Source: Burkholderiales bacterium (GTDB lineage Bacteria > Pseudomonadota > Gammaproteobacteria > Burkholderiales > Casimicrobiaceae). From it: DNA of 56,954 nt. The stretch lies in the NCBI GenBank assembly GCA_016790165.1, contig JAEUPL010000010.1, positions 1 to 56,954 on the forward strand, read 5' to 3'. The position numbers and the translations under genes were made by a program. The notes beneath the pieces are model-generated. The model saw only the letters and a program-made list of their open reading frames with translations. It had not been told where the DNA came from and did not search any database. Each line of letters begins with the position of its first letter. Within the stretch, counting starts at the first letter, position 1. Below are positions 14,453 through 22,944 of this stretch, one piece after another.

Positions 14453-14962
14453 ATGGCGCTCCTACCCATCCTCGAATACCCCGATGCGCGGCTAAAACGC
14501 ATCGCCGCGCCCGTGACCGAGTTCACGCCCGCTCTCAGGAAGCTCGTCGACGACATGGCTGAAACCATGTACGAGGCGCCCGGCATCGGTCTGGCGGCGA
14601 CGCAGGTCGACGTGCACAAGCGTGTGATCGTGATTGACATCACGAAGGACAAAAGCGATCTCAAGGTCTTCGTCAATCCCGAAATTGTCGAAGCGGACGG
14701 CGAGATCGTGGGCGAAGAAGGCTGCCTGTCGGTGCCCGAGTACTACGACAACGTGCGGCGCGCCGCCCACATCAAGGTGCGCGCGCAGAACGCCGAGGGC
14801 ACGCCGTTCGAGCTGGAGGCAACCGAGTTGCTCGCCGTGTGCATCCAGCATGAAATGGATCACCTCAAGGGGGTCGTGTTTGTTGACCACCTTTCGCAGC
14901 TGAAACAAATGCGCGTGAAGACCAAAATGGTGAAGCGGCACCGCGAGCAGGCCCGGCGCTGA
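14453..14962 (+). CDS. def: Peptide deformylase
   Basis: A 169-residue metalloenzyme that removes the formyl group from new proteins. All three signature motifs are seen: GIGLAATQ, EGCLSVP (Cys metal ligand) and QHEMDHLKG (two His ligands and catalytic Glu). Length is normal. Its stop overlaps the fmt start (TGATG), so both steps of N-terminal formyl metabolism are made together. No strong Shine-Dalgarno precedes the ATG. Confidence 0.97.
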   Translation: MALLPILEYPDARLKRIAAPVTEFTPALRKLVDDMAETMYEAPGIGLAATQVDVHKRVIVIDITKDKSDLKVFVNPEIVEADGEIVGEEGCLSVPEYYDNVRRAAHIKVRAQNAEGTPFELEATELLAVCIQHEMDHLKGVVFVDHLSQLKQMRVKTKMVKRHREQARR

Positions 14963-15954
14963 TGCGCGTCGTCTTCGCGGGCACGCCGGAATTTGCCGCC
15001 GTGGCGCTACGAGCGCTGCTCGTGGTGCCGCGCGACGTCGCGCTCGAGGTGGTAGCGGTGTACACCCAACCGGATCGGCCGGCCGGGCGCGGCATGAAAC
15101 TCACCGCATCCGCAGTGAAGCAGGTAGCGAGCGCGCACGGCCTACCCGTGCTGCAGCCGCCCACGTTACGCACGCCCGAGGCACAGGCTGAATTGGCTGC
15201 GCTGGCGCCGGACGTGATGCTGGTGGCGGCGTATGGACTCATCCTGCCGCAGTCGGTGCTTGACATTCCTCGGCTGGGCTGCCTCAACATCCACGCCTCT
15301 CTCCTGCCGCGCTGGCGTGGGGCTGCCCCGATCCACCGCGCCATTCTGGCGGGCGACACCGAAAGCGGTGTTGCGATCATGCAGATGGAGGCTGGACTCG
15401 ACACCGGGCCGGTGCTCGCCGAGCGCCGCACGGCCATCGCAGCGCGGGAAACCACCGGGCAGTTGCACGACCGGATTGCCGCGCTGGGTGCAGAGGCTGC
15501 CGTCGACGTACTGCGCCGACTTGCGCGCGGTGAATCGCTGGTCGCAACGAATCAGCCTGTCGAGGGCGTGACATACGCGCACAAGATCACGCCGGAAGAA
15601 GCTCAAATCGACTGGTCCGCAAGTGCCGTTGAAATTGATCGAAAAATTCGCGCGTTCAACCCGGTGCCCGGCGCGTGGACCACGTGGCGCGGTGAAAAAC
15701 TGAAGCTTTGGGCAAGTGAGTTGGTTCACGTGCCGTCGTGCCTTGGCGGTGAGCCCGGGACGGTGCTCGCTTCGACACCTGCGGGCGTAGCGGGTGCGCG
15801 CGCGCCGTCACAATTGCTCGTGTCCTGTGCCGGGTCTGTGCTCGCGGTGACCGAGGCGCAGCGTGCTGGCGGCCGCCGCATGCCCGTGTCGGCATGGCTC
15901 ACCGGCAATGACCACCCGAATCCCGGCGAACGCTTCGGCCTGAGCGGCGACTGA
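14962..15954 (+). CDS. fmt: Methionyl-tRNA formyltransferase
   Basis: A 330-residue enzyme that formylates initiator Met-tRNA using 10-formyl-THF. It starts MRVVFAGTPEFAAVALRALL. The catalytic region has NIHASLLPRWRGAAPIHRAI (the Asn and His of the active site and the SLLPRWRGAAPI signature) and a following GVAIMQMEAGLDTGPV with the catalytic Asp. The C-terminal OB-like domain spans about 205-315. It overlaps def by one base. The product substrate pair (fmt/def) is typical of this locus. Confidence 0.97.
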   Translation: MRVVFAGTPEFAAVALRALLVVPRDVALEVVAVYTQPDRPAGRGMKLTASAVKQVASAHGLPVLQPPTLRTPEAQAELAALAPDVMLVAAYGLILPQSVLDIPRLGCLNIHASLLPRWRGAAPIHRAILAGDTESGVAIMQMEAGLDTGPVLAERRTAIAARETTGQLHDRIAALGAEAAVDVLRRLARGESLVATNQPVEGVTYAHKITPEEAQIDWSASAVEIDRKIRAFNPVPGAWTTWRGEKLKLWASELVHVPSCLGGEPGTVLASTPAGVAGARAPSQLLVSCAGSVLAVTEAQRAGGRRMPVSAWLTGNDHPNPGERFGLSGD

Positions 15955-15990
15955 TACCGCTCCGCCCGGTCACCGGTTGGCAGGGCTCAG

Positions 15991-16005
15991 ATTATTCGTA
16001 ATAAT
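15991..16005. promoter_or_regulatory. AT-rich perfect palindrome upstream of the BNR protein gene
   Basis: ATTATT-cgt-AATAAT is a perfect 6-bp inverted repeat in otherwise G+C-rich intergenic DNA, between fmt and the large secreted protein. It could be an operator or part of a promoter; the protein bound is unknown. Confidence 0.35.
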
Positions 16006-16139
16006 GCGGCACGCGATGTTGCAGCGATGTGCCGCGCCTTCTTCTTGTTCTTTGGAGTTGCCGGATGTGCGCACTGCAACATTCAGCTGTGGACGAACCA
16101 CTGGATCTGTACGCCACGCGCGGTCTCAAGGCAGCGCGG

Positions 16140-19100
16140 ATGCGGTGTGCGGGCTTGATGATCGCGGCGGCAAGCTGTCTGGCCCTTCTCGCGGAACCAG
16201 TCGTCGCGCAGACGACGCTTGCCTCCCCTGTTCGAGCCAGCCCAAAGAAGCGGTACATCACGGATAGCGGCGCCTACATCGCGGCGAGGCTCGCGGCCAT
16301 TCTGGAGATGCGCGGTAGCGAAGAAGCACAAGCCTTGGGGACGCAGCCCCGCGATCAGGCGGTGCGGGTCATGGAGGCACACGCTGCAGCGGCTGCTTCC
16401 ACCGCGCGCGCAGCGGGGCGGGCCGGCAGCGCAAGCATTGCGGCGCAGACGGCCGTGACGAACAGCAGCACATGGACAGAAATCGGGCCGGCACCCATCC
16501 CGAACGGTCAGACGGAAGGCACTGTCACATCCGTGACTGGGCGCGTCACGGCGTTTGAGATCGACCCGACCAACAACAACCGCGTGTATCTCGGAACGGC
16601 GAACGGCGGTGTCTGGCGGTCGCTCAACGCTGGCGCATCATGGGTGCCGATTTTCGAAGGTGCCAGCTCGCTGGCGGTGGGCGCGCTCGCGCTGGCTCCC
16701 AGTGATCCGACCATTCTGTACGTCGGCACCGGCGAAGCCAACAGCTCGGCAGACAGTTTCGCCGGTGTGGGGCTGTATCGCATCGACAGTGCCCCAACGA
16801 CCGCGACACTGGTGGGGCCAATTAACCCGATCCGGAACTACACCGATGCCGACGGCGTCACGGCGCGCAGTGTGCCCGCGTTTAACGGCCGCTCCATCAG
16901 CAAGATACTCGTGCATCCTACCGACCCCGGCTATCTTTTTGTTGGCGTTGCCGGCGGGGTGATTGGCATGGGCGGTGATGCACCACTCGGCGGCACCATT
17001 CCGCCGCTCGCGATGCGTGGTCTCTACCGCCTGCAAGGCGCCAATGGCGCGCCGGGCAGTGTGACGGTGCAGAAGCTCGCCGTGTCGACGGCCGCCGCGG
17101 CAGGGGGGTTTGATTCTCCCAGCACGGGCAATCGCAATGCCGCCGACATGATCTTTCCCGATCCCGCTGACCCGACCACCCTGGTCGTTTGGATGAACGG
17201 CACGGCCGTGGCCAATGACGGCGGTGTCTTCCGTTCGACCAATGCAACCGCTGTGACGCCCACGTTCACCCACGCAATGGTGACCGGAACCGCAAGCGTG
17301 CGTGCGATGTTTGCGGGGTACAAGCAGGCGTCGGCCCCCACCAACGTCATCTATGTTGCGACGGGCGAATCGAGTGCTGGCACGTCCTGTACGTCCACGT
17401 CGGCCAATCAGGGCGCGTTGCGCGTTTCGACTGACGGCGGCGTGACCTGGAGCGGCAAATTGACCGGCGGCGGCGGCTTCTGCGGCGGGCAGTGCTTTTA
17501 CAACCTGGGCATCGATGTTCGCCCCGGTGCGACAGCGGCGACGTCAGATGACAAGCTCTGGCTGGGCGGCAACGTCAGCAGTAGCGGCACCAACTGCCAG
17601 CGCCTGAACGGCATCTCCACCAACGGCGGCTCGACATTTGTCAACTCGGCCACCGGGTTGCATGCCGATACGCACTTCATCAAGGTGGACCCGACGAATC
17701 CGAATATCGTGTACCACGGCAACGACGGCGGCGTGTACAAATCAACCAACGGCGGCAGCAGCTGGGTGAGCTTGAACGCGGGCGTTGGCGCCACCGAGTT
17801 TCAGAGTATCGCCGTGCATCCGACTGACCCAAAAATCACCATCGCGGGGACTCAGGACAACGGAACGCCGATGTACTCGTCGGCAGGGGCCTGGACGCGG
17901 GTGGACTATGGTGACGGCGGCTACGCACGCATCGATCAAAGCAACACGTCGACCACGACGCCGACGATGTACCACACGTATTACAACCAGACCAACAACC
18001 TCATCGGTTTCGCGCGCAATACAAGCATTGCCTGCGCCAGCGATGGCCAGTGGGCCTTCCGCGGCATCTACACCGGGACCGTCGATCCCACCGTGACCTG
18101 CGACGGCGGCCAGGATCGCTTCAACGGCATCACCATCTCGGACGCGGTGAACTTCTACGCACCGCTCGAGCTGGGCCCCAGCGTGGTGAGCGGTGGGCCG
18201 AATACGGTGTATTTCGGCACCGATCGCCTGTACCGCTCCACCGATCGCGGCGACAATATGACGGTGGTGAGTCAGGGGCCAATCGTTTCGGGGGTGCCGA
18301 TCCGGTCGATGCACATTTCTCGTCTCAACGACGGCTTCCGCATGGTCGGTCTCAACAACGGTCAGGTGTGGGCCACGCTAACCGGGGCGTCCACGCTGAC
18401 TAACGTGACTGGCAACTTGCCCACGCCGCTCAAGCAGGCGTTGCGGGTGGTGTTCGACCCGAACGATGCCACTGGCAACACCGCCTACGTGACAACGGGC
18501 GGCTACTGGGGCAACGCGACGGGCCACATCTTCCGCACCACCAACCTCGGCAGCGGCAGCGTCACCTGGTCGGCCGTCTCTGGCAGCGGCAGCACAGCGA
18601 TCCCTGATGTGCCGGTGAACTGCCTGTTGGTCGATCCCTACGACTCTCGTGCGTTATACGCCTGCACCGACATCGGCGTGTACTACTCCGCCGACACCGG
18701 CACCACATGGAACCCGATGGGCAGTGGCATGCCGCGTGTGCCGGTATTCGAGATGGCGTTTTCGGCTGGGACCACTGGCAGTCGCGTGCTGCGCGCTGCG
18801 ACACATGGTCGCGGCATGTGGGAGATCTTGCCGCCGGCTGAATGCGTGATGGATCTCGATGGCAACGGGGTGCACGACGCCAAGACGGATGGCCTGATGA
18901 TCCTTCGCGCAATGCTCGGCTTCACGGGCAACGCAGTGACGGATGGCGCGATCGGGGCGAATGCCATCCGCAACAGCTGGGCAGAAATCCAGTCGGTGCT
19001 CAATCTCGCGGCGCTGGACGTTGACGGAAATGGCGTCTCGTCGCCGCACACCGATGCCATGATGCTGTTGCGCGCGATGTCCGGTCAAACGGGCAATGGC

Positions 19101-19202
19101 GTTGTCGCCGGTGCCACCGGCTCGGGCACGTTGTCGCGCCCAACCTGGACGGCGATGCGTAGCTATCTGAACGGTCGTTGCAGCGGCAGCTTTGCCCCGT
19201 AG
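16140..19202 (+). CDS. Large secreted BNR/VPS10-like beta-propeller protein with C-terminal EF-hand-like repeats
   Basis: About 1020 residues. I start it at ATG 16140, which gives a normal signal peptide (MRCAGLMIAAASCLALLAEP, cleavage near VVAQ); the frame is open upstream to a GTG at 16029. The body has many BNR/Asp-box-like repeats (GGVWRSLNAGASW, GALRVSTDGGVTW, GGVYKSTNGGSSW, GVYYSADTGTTW), as in sialidase/VPS10/xyloglucanase propellers. No catalytic motif was recognised, so an enzyme activity is not claimed. The last ~115 residues hold two repeats with DLDGNGVHDAKTDG and DVDGNGVSSPHTDA, dockerin/EF-hand-like calcium loops bracketed by one Cys on each side. Probably exported and calcium-stabilised; function unknown. 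Confidence 0.8.
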   Translation: MRCAGLMIAAASCLALLAEPVVAQTTLASPVRASPKKRYITDSGAYIAARLAAILEMRGSEEAQALGTQPRDQAVRVMEAHAAAAASTARAAGRAGSASIAAQTAVTNSSTWTEIGPAPIPNGQTEGTVTSVTGRVTAFEIDPTNNNRVYLGTANGGVWRSLNAGASWVPIFEGASSLAVGALALAPSDPTILYVGTGEANSSADSFAGVGLYRIDSAPTTATLVGPINPIRNYTDADGVTARSVPAFNGRSISKILVHPTDPGYLFVGVAGGVIGMGGDAPLGGTIPPLAMRGLYRLQGANGAPGSVTVQKLAVSTAAAAGGFDSPSTGNRNAADMIFPDPADPTTLVVWMNGTAVANDGGVFRSTNATAVTPTFTHAMVTGTASVRAMFAGYKQASAPTNVIYVATGESSAGTSCTSTSANQGALRVSTDGGVTWSGKLTGGGGFCGGQCFYNLGIDVRPGATAATSDDKLWLGGNVSSSGTNCQRLNGISTNGGSTFVNSATGLHADTHFIKVDPTNPNIVYHGNDGGVYKSTNGGSSWVSLNAGVGATEFQSIAVHPTDPKITIAGTQDNGTPMYSSAGAWTRVDYGDGGYARIDQSNTSTTTPTMYHTYYNQTNNLIGFARNTSIACASDGQWAFRGIYTGTVDPTVTCDGGQDRFNGITISDAVNFYAPLELGPSVVSGGPNTVYFGTDRLYRSTDRGDNMTVVSQGPIVSGVPIRSMHISRLNDGFRMVGLNNGQVWATLTGASTLTNVTGNLPTPLKQALRVVFDPNDATGNTAYVTTGGYWGNATGHIFRTTNLGSGSVTWSAVSGSGSTAIPDVPVNCLLVDPYDSRALYACTDIGVYYSADTGTTWNPMGSGMPRVPVFEMAFSAGTTGSRVLRAATHGRGMWEILPPAECVMDLDGNGVHDAKTDGLMILRAMLGFTGNAVTDGAIGANAIRNSWAEIQSVLNLAALDVDGNGVSSPHTDAMMLLRAMSGQTGNGVVAGATGSGTLSRPTWTAMRSYLNGRCSGSFAP

Positions 19203-19258
19203 CGGTCGCCCGCGCCGGCGAACACCTCGCAAACGCCGGGCTGCGGTGAACCCTTAAC

Positions 19259-19280
19259 TAGGGCGTGTTAACACGCCCTA
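19259..19280. repeat. 22-bp perfect palindrome sharing 13 bp with the MITE flank at 44.9 kb
   Basis: The sequence is TAGGGCGTG-TTAA-CACGCCCTA, a perfect inverted repeat centred on TTAA. Its right half, TTAACACGCCCTA, recurs at 44929-44941, where it forms the right edge of the 170-bp palindromic element. It is also shortly after the stop of a plus-strand gene but has no T-run, so a terminator role is less likely. Confidence 0.6.
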
Positions 19281-19348
19281 ATTGCAGCTGCGACCGACGT
19301 GCCGCTCGCCGCGCCGCGCATGACGGTGAAGCGTGAACGGATGATCGC

Positions 19349-19470
19349 AACAGCTTTCACCCACAAGCGACCGGCCGTTGGTCGTTGTGGACATTCTTTT
19401 CCAATAGTCGATGTATAGGATTTTGCGCTTGCAGTGGCCGCCAGCAGGTCGTTGGCCGCAAAAAGCTGTT
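19349..19470 (+). repeat. Paired REP-like element, copy B
   Basis: The ends are AACAGCTTT and AAAGCTGTT, a perfect terminal inverted match. The left unit has GCGACCGGCCGTTGGTCGTT, a GACC/GGTC hairpin. The right unit has GGCCGCCAGCAGGTCGTTGG. The linker holds CCAATAGTCGATGTATA, matching copy A's AGTCGA core on the same strand. It lies between two convergent genes. Confidence 0.75.
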
Positions 19471-19646
19471 TGGCGCCAGATGTCCTCACGATGATGCGGG
19501 GTCCGCCACGTGCCGCGCACTGAGCAGCCATTGCACCAGCTTCATTGGTTTGGCACGTCGGCCGCGATCGCTACCGGACATAGTGACTGAGGCGGTGCGA
19601 CCGGCGTCATCACCTTCCGCGCGCCAGCCCACGACCTGACAGGCGC

Positions 19647-19874
19647 TTAGCGCGCTTTTTCCAGCGATTCGATTTTGGCCGTCAGCTCGTCGATCTGCGT
19701 GCGCAGGCTGGCGAGCATTTCGCGCTGTATCTCAAATTCCTGTCGCGTCACCACGTCCATACGGGCGAGGCCTGCGGCGAGTGTCGCGCGCAGGTTTTTC
19801 TGCAGATCCTCACCCACGCTCCCGCTGCTGCTGAGCAACGCCTTGAGTTGGGCGGCAAGTTCATCAAGTGTCAT
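19647..19874 (-). CDS. ubiK: UbiK-type accessory factor (BMFP family)
   Basis: A 75-residue coiled-coil protein. Residues 1-35 give a helical region (MTLDELAAQLKALLSSS), and residues 40-75 form a heptad-rich coil (VTRQEFEIQREMLASLRTQI, DELTAKIESLEKAR), the pattern of the BMFP/YqiC family. In Enterobacteria this protein supports ubiquinone biosynthesis by helping the soluble Ubi complex; membrane fusion activity has also been described. The start at 19874 is the family start; the frame runs further upstream but through the regulatory region. It diverges from the nitrogen operon, a common arrangement in Burkholderiales. Confidence 0.9.
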   Translation of the reverse strand: MTLDELAAQLKALLSSSGSVGEDLQKNLRATLAAGLARMDVVTRQEFEIQREMLASLRTQIDELTAKIESLEKAR

Positions 19875-19910
19875 GCAAAAAGTATAACGATGCGCCGAAT
19901 TTGGAGGGTT

Positions 19911-19927
19911 TGCGCCAAAAGGGTGCG
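19911..19927 (+). promoter_or_regulatory. Putative NtrC binding site
   Basis: TGCGCC-AAAAG-GGTGCG matches the NtrC consensus TGCACC-N5-GGTGCA at 10 of 12 half-site positions. It lies about 80 bp upstream of the sigma-54 promoter, a usual enhancer distance. A weaker partial match (CGCACC-AAAAG) begins at 19951. This is a visual match only. Confidence 0.75.
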
Positions 19928-20005
19928 ACTTTGTTGCGATGCAGCATGACCGCACCAAAAGACAGCGGATCGGCTTTTGGCAAGTGAATTCCACGTGGTT
20001 TCCGC

Positions 20006-20021
20006 TGGCACGGCGTTTGCA
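20006..20021 (+). promoter_or_regulatory. Sigma-54 promoter of the porin-glnK-amtB operon
   Basis: TGGCACG-GCGT-TTGCA fits the sigma-54 consensus (TGGCACG-N4-TTGCW) at every position, with GG and GC at -24 and -12. It sits 57 bp before the porin ATG and downstream of the NtrC-like site, so the operon is probably switched on by nitrogen limitation. Confidence 0.88.
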
Positions 20022-20077
20022 AAAGTGGGCACAGCGTTGGCTGGACCAACGGATCAATCGACACCACGGAGTTCACG

Positions 20078-20863
20078 ATGAAATTGCAACGTACCCTCAC
20101 AAGCGCGGCACTGGTTAGCCTGATGAGCAGCATCGCGATGGCACAAACCCCACCGACACCACCCGCTGCGGCGCCCGCCCCCGCTGCCGCGCCGGCGTCA
20201 CCCTTTTCAGTGAACGTTGGTGTTGCCAGTTCCTACATTTACCGTGGCCTGAATCAATCGGGTTTTGTCCCTGCGTTGCAGGTGGGTGCCGACTACGCGC
20301 CGGAAGCGGGTTTCTACATCGGCACTTGGGCCTCCAGCATCCGCTGGCTCAAGGACTACGGCATTTCCAGTGGTCGTGCCGAGATCGATATCTACGCGGG
20401 CTACAAAGGCACGGTTGGTGACATCGGATACGACGTGGGTGTCCTGCAGTACTACTACCCCGGTTCCCTGAACGCGGGCGCGACGCGCGGTGATACCACC
20501 GAGGTGTACGTGGCAGGCACGTACAAGATGTTCACGCTGAAATACTCGCACACGGTGTCGCCGTCAATCTTTGCGATTGCCAACGCGCGCAACAGCTACT
20601 ACCTCGAGCTGAACGGCAGCTTCCCGCTGATGGACAACCTGAACCTGAACGCTCACATCGGGCATCAGGGCATCAAGAACACCAGCGCCGGCTCCTACAC
20701 CGATGGCAAGATTGAACTGGTTTACGACTTCGGCAATGGCTTTGCGCTGTCCGGCGGTGTGACTGCCACCGACGCGGACAAAGGCTTCTACACGCCGCCG
20801 GGCGAAAAATTCCAGGGCAAGACGACACCGTACGCCCTGATCAAGTACACCAAATCGTTCTAA
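20078..20863 (+). CDS. TorF-family putative porin (Gcw_chp)
   Basis: A 261-residue outer-membrane protein. A signal peptide (cut near AMAQ|TP) is followed by a Pro/Ala-rich linker and then a beta-barrel of alternating hydrophobic strands, starting SVNVGVASSYIYRGLNQSG, the Gcw_chp/TorF signature. It ends in KYTKSF, with the C-terminal Phe of outer-membrane proteins. CGGAG precedes the ATG. As first gene after the sigma-54 promoter and ahead of glnK-amtB, it probably serves uptake of a nitrogen source across the outer membrane; the substrate is inferred only from context. Confidence 0.85.
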   Translation: MKLQRTLTSAALVSLMSSIAMAQTPPTPPAAAPAPAAAPASPFSVNVGVASSYIYRGLNQSGFVPALQVGADYAPEAGFYIGTWASSIRWLKDYGISSGRAEIDIYAGYKGTVGDIGYDVGVLQYYYPGSLNAGATRGDTTEVYVAGTYKMFTLKYSHTVSPSIFAIANARNSYYLELNGSFPLMDNLNLNAHIGHQGIKNTSAGSYTDGKIELVYDFGNGFALSGGVTATDADKGFYTPPGEKFQGKTTPYALIKYTKSF

Positions 20864-21223
<360 letters not shown>

Positions 21224-21237
21224 ACGGGGGCATACAC

Positions 21238-22833
21238 ATGAAACTCAAGCTATTCGTGGGCGCGCTTTGCGCCGCATTCCTGGTCGGTAGCGGCCCGATT
21301 GCTGTAGCGCAAACCCCTGCTGCGCCGACTGCAGCGCCGACGGCCGAGGCCAAACCGGCCGACGCAGCCAAGCCTTCTGAAGCGGCCAAGCCCGGGGAGG
21401 TTCCATCTGCGCCTGCCGCGGCAGCGCCAGCGGCCGCGGCAGCCCCTGCCGCCGCGGCCCCCGCCCCGGCAGCTCCAGCAGCCAAAGCGCCTGAGCCGAA
21501 CAAGGGTGACACCGCGTGGATGATGGTCTCGACTTTGCTTGTGATCCTCATGACCGTACCGGGCCTCGCCTTGTTCTATGGCGGCCTCGTGCGCTCGAAG
21601 AACATGCTCTCGGTGCTGATGCAGGTGATGGTGACCTTCTCCCTGATCGTCGTGCTCTGGCTGATCTACGGCTACAGCTTCGCATTCACGGAAGGCAACG
21701 CCTACTTTGGTGGTACGGATCGGCTGTTCGGCAAGGGCTTGTTCGACGCGGCCACTGGCGCGTTCGCCAATGCCGCGACGTTCAGCAAGGGCGTCGTCAT
21801 TCCCGAGATCGTGTTCATGGCGTTCCAGGCAACTTTCGCTGGCATCACCTGTGCGCTGATCGTGGGCGCGTTCGCCGAGCGAATCCGCTTCTCCGCCGTA
21901 ATGATTTTCATGGTCATCTGGTTCACCTTCAGCTACATCCCGATCGCACACATGGTGTGGTTCTGGACAGGTCCCGATGCATTCACCGGCCTTGATGCCG
22001 CAAAGTCCGCTGCTGAGTCCGCCAAGGGCGGCATGATTTGGCAATGGGGTGCGCTCGACTTCGCGGGCGGCACCGTGGTGCACATCAACGCCGGCGTGGC
22101 TGGCTTGGTCGGCGCCTACATGGTTGGCAAGCGCGTTGGTTTCGGCAAGGAAGCCTTCCCGCCGCATTCGCTGACGCTGACGATGGTGGGCGCCTCGCTG
22201 CTGTGGGTCGGCTGGTTCGGCTTCAACGCGGGTTCGGCACTTGAGGCCAACGGCTCGGCGGGTCTCGCTTTCCTCAACACCTTTATCGCCACGTCGGCTG
22301 CCGTGCTGTCCTGGAGCTTCGCCGAATGGTTCCTGAAGGGAAAGCCGTCCATGCTGGGTGGTGCATCGGGCGCCGTTGCTGGCTTGGTGGCGGTCACCCC
22401 GGCCGCTGGTAACGTCGGCCTGATGGGCGCGCTGGTGATCGGCCTGCTGGTCGGCCCGCTGTGCCTCTGGGGTGTTTCTGGCCTCAAGAAAATGCTCAAG
22501 GTCGACGACGCGTTGGATGTGTTTGGCGTGCACGCGCTGGGTGGCATTTTCGGTGCACTGGCGACGGGCGTGTTCAACAGCCCGAACCTCGGCGGCCCTG
22601 GCTACGTTGCTGACTGGGTGACGGCAACTGCCATCAAGGCCGCGGACTACTCGATCGCCAGCCAGCTCTGGGTGCAGGCCAAGGCCGTGGGTTTGACCAT
22701 CGTGTGGACGGCTGTTGTGGCGTTCATCGCGTTCAAGATCGCTGACCTGATCGTCGGTTTGCGTGTCAGTGACGACGAACAGCGCGAAGGCCTCGATATC
22801 GTGTCGCACGGCGAAACGGCTTACAACCGCTAA
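21238..22833 (+). CDS. amtB: Ammonium transporter AmtB
   Basis: A 531-residue membrane channel for ammonium with eleven predicted spans. A signal peptide (to about residue 25) is followed by an unusually long Ala/Pro-rich linker (about 26-90) before the transporter proper, which starts GDTAWMMVSTLLVILMTVPG, LALFYGGLVRSKN. The periplasmic recruitment and pore regions are seen in WQWGALDFAGGTVVHINAGV, including the first pore His; HALGGIFGALATGVF carries the second. The C-terminal tail ends in SHGETAYNR, the GlnK contact region. It is the third gene of the nitrogen operon. Confidence 0.97.
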   Translation: MKLKLFVGALCAAFLVGSGPIAVAQTPAAPTAAPTAEAKPADAAKPSEAAKPGEVPSAPAAAAPAAAAAPAAAAPAPAAPAAKAPEPNKGDTAWMMVSTLLVILMTVPGLALFYGGLVRSKNMLSVLMQVMVTFSLIVVLWLIYGYSFAFTEGNAYFGGTDRLFGKGLFDAATGAFANAATFSKGVVIPEIVFMAFQATFAGITCALIVGAFAERIRFSAVMIFMVIWFTFSYIPIAHMVWFWTGPDAFTGLDAAKSAAESAKGGMIWQWGALDFAGGTVVHINAGVAGLVGAYMVGKRVGFGKEAFPPHSLTLTMVGASLLWVGWFGFNAGSALEANGSAGLAFLNTFIATSAAVLSWSFAEWFLKGKPSMLGGASGAVAGLVAVTPAAGNVGLMGALVIGLLVGPLCLWGVSGLKKMLKVDDALDVFGVHALGGIFGALATGVFNSPNLGGPGYVADWVTATAIKAADYSIASQLWVQAKAVGLTIVWTAVVAFIAFKIADLIVGLRVSDDEQREGLDIVSHGETAYNR

Positions 22834-22850
22834 CCGTCTTGCAACTGGTC

Positions 22851-22916
22851 GCCCCTGCACGCAGGGGCAGCTGGTAGTCGAGCATAGAACCCGCTGCGGC
22901 GGGTTTCTTGTTTTTT
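22851..22916 (+). terminator. Terminator after amtB
   Basis: Two hairpins follow the amtB stop. The first is GCCCCTGC-ac-GCAGGGGC (22851-22868). The second is AACCCGC-tgcg-GCGGGTT (22888-22905), followed by TTCTTGTTTTTT (to 22916), a clear Rho-independent terminator. Confidence 0.9.
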
Positions 22917-22944
22917 GGCTACACGCGGCGTGTACATTTGCGCC

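Larger units (their letters stand above)
19203..19646. other. 444-bp intergenic region with a palindrome and repeat copy B
   Basis: It separates the convergent BNR-protein and ubiK genes. It contains a 22-bp perfect palindrome (19259-19280) and the paired REP-like element copy B (19349-19470). No convincing gene was seen in the rest; short open frames here lack ribosome-binding sites. Confidence 0.6.
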
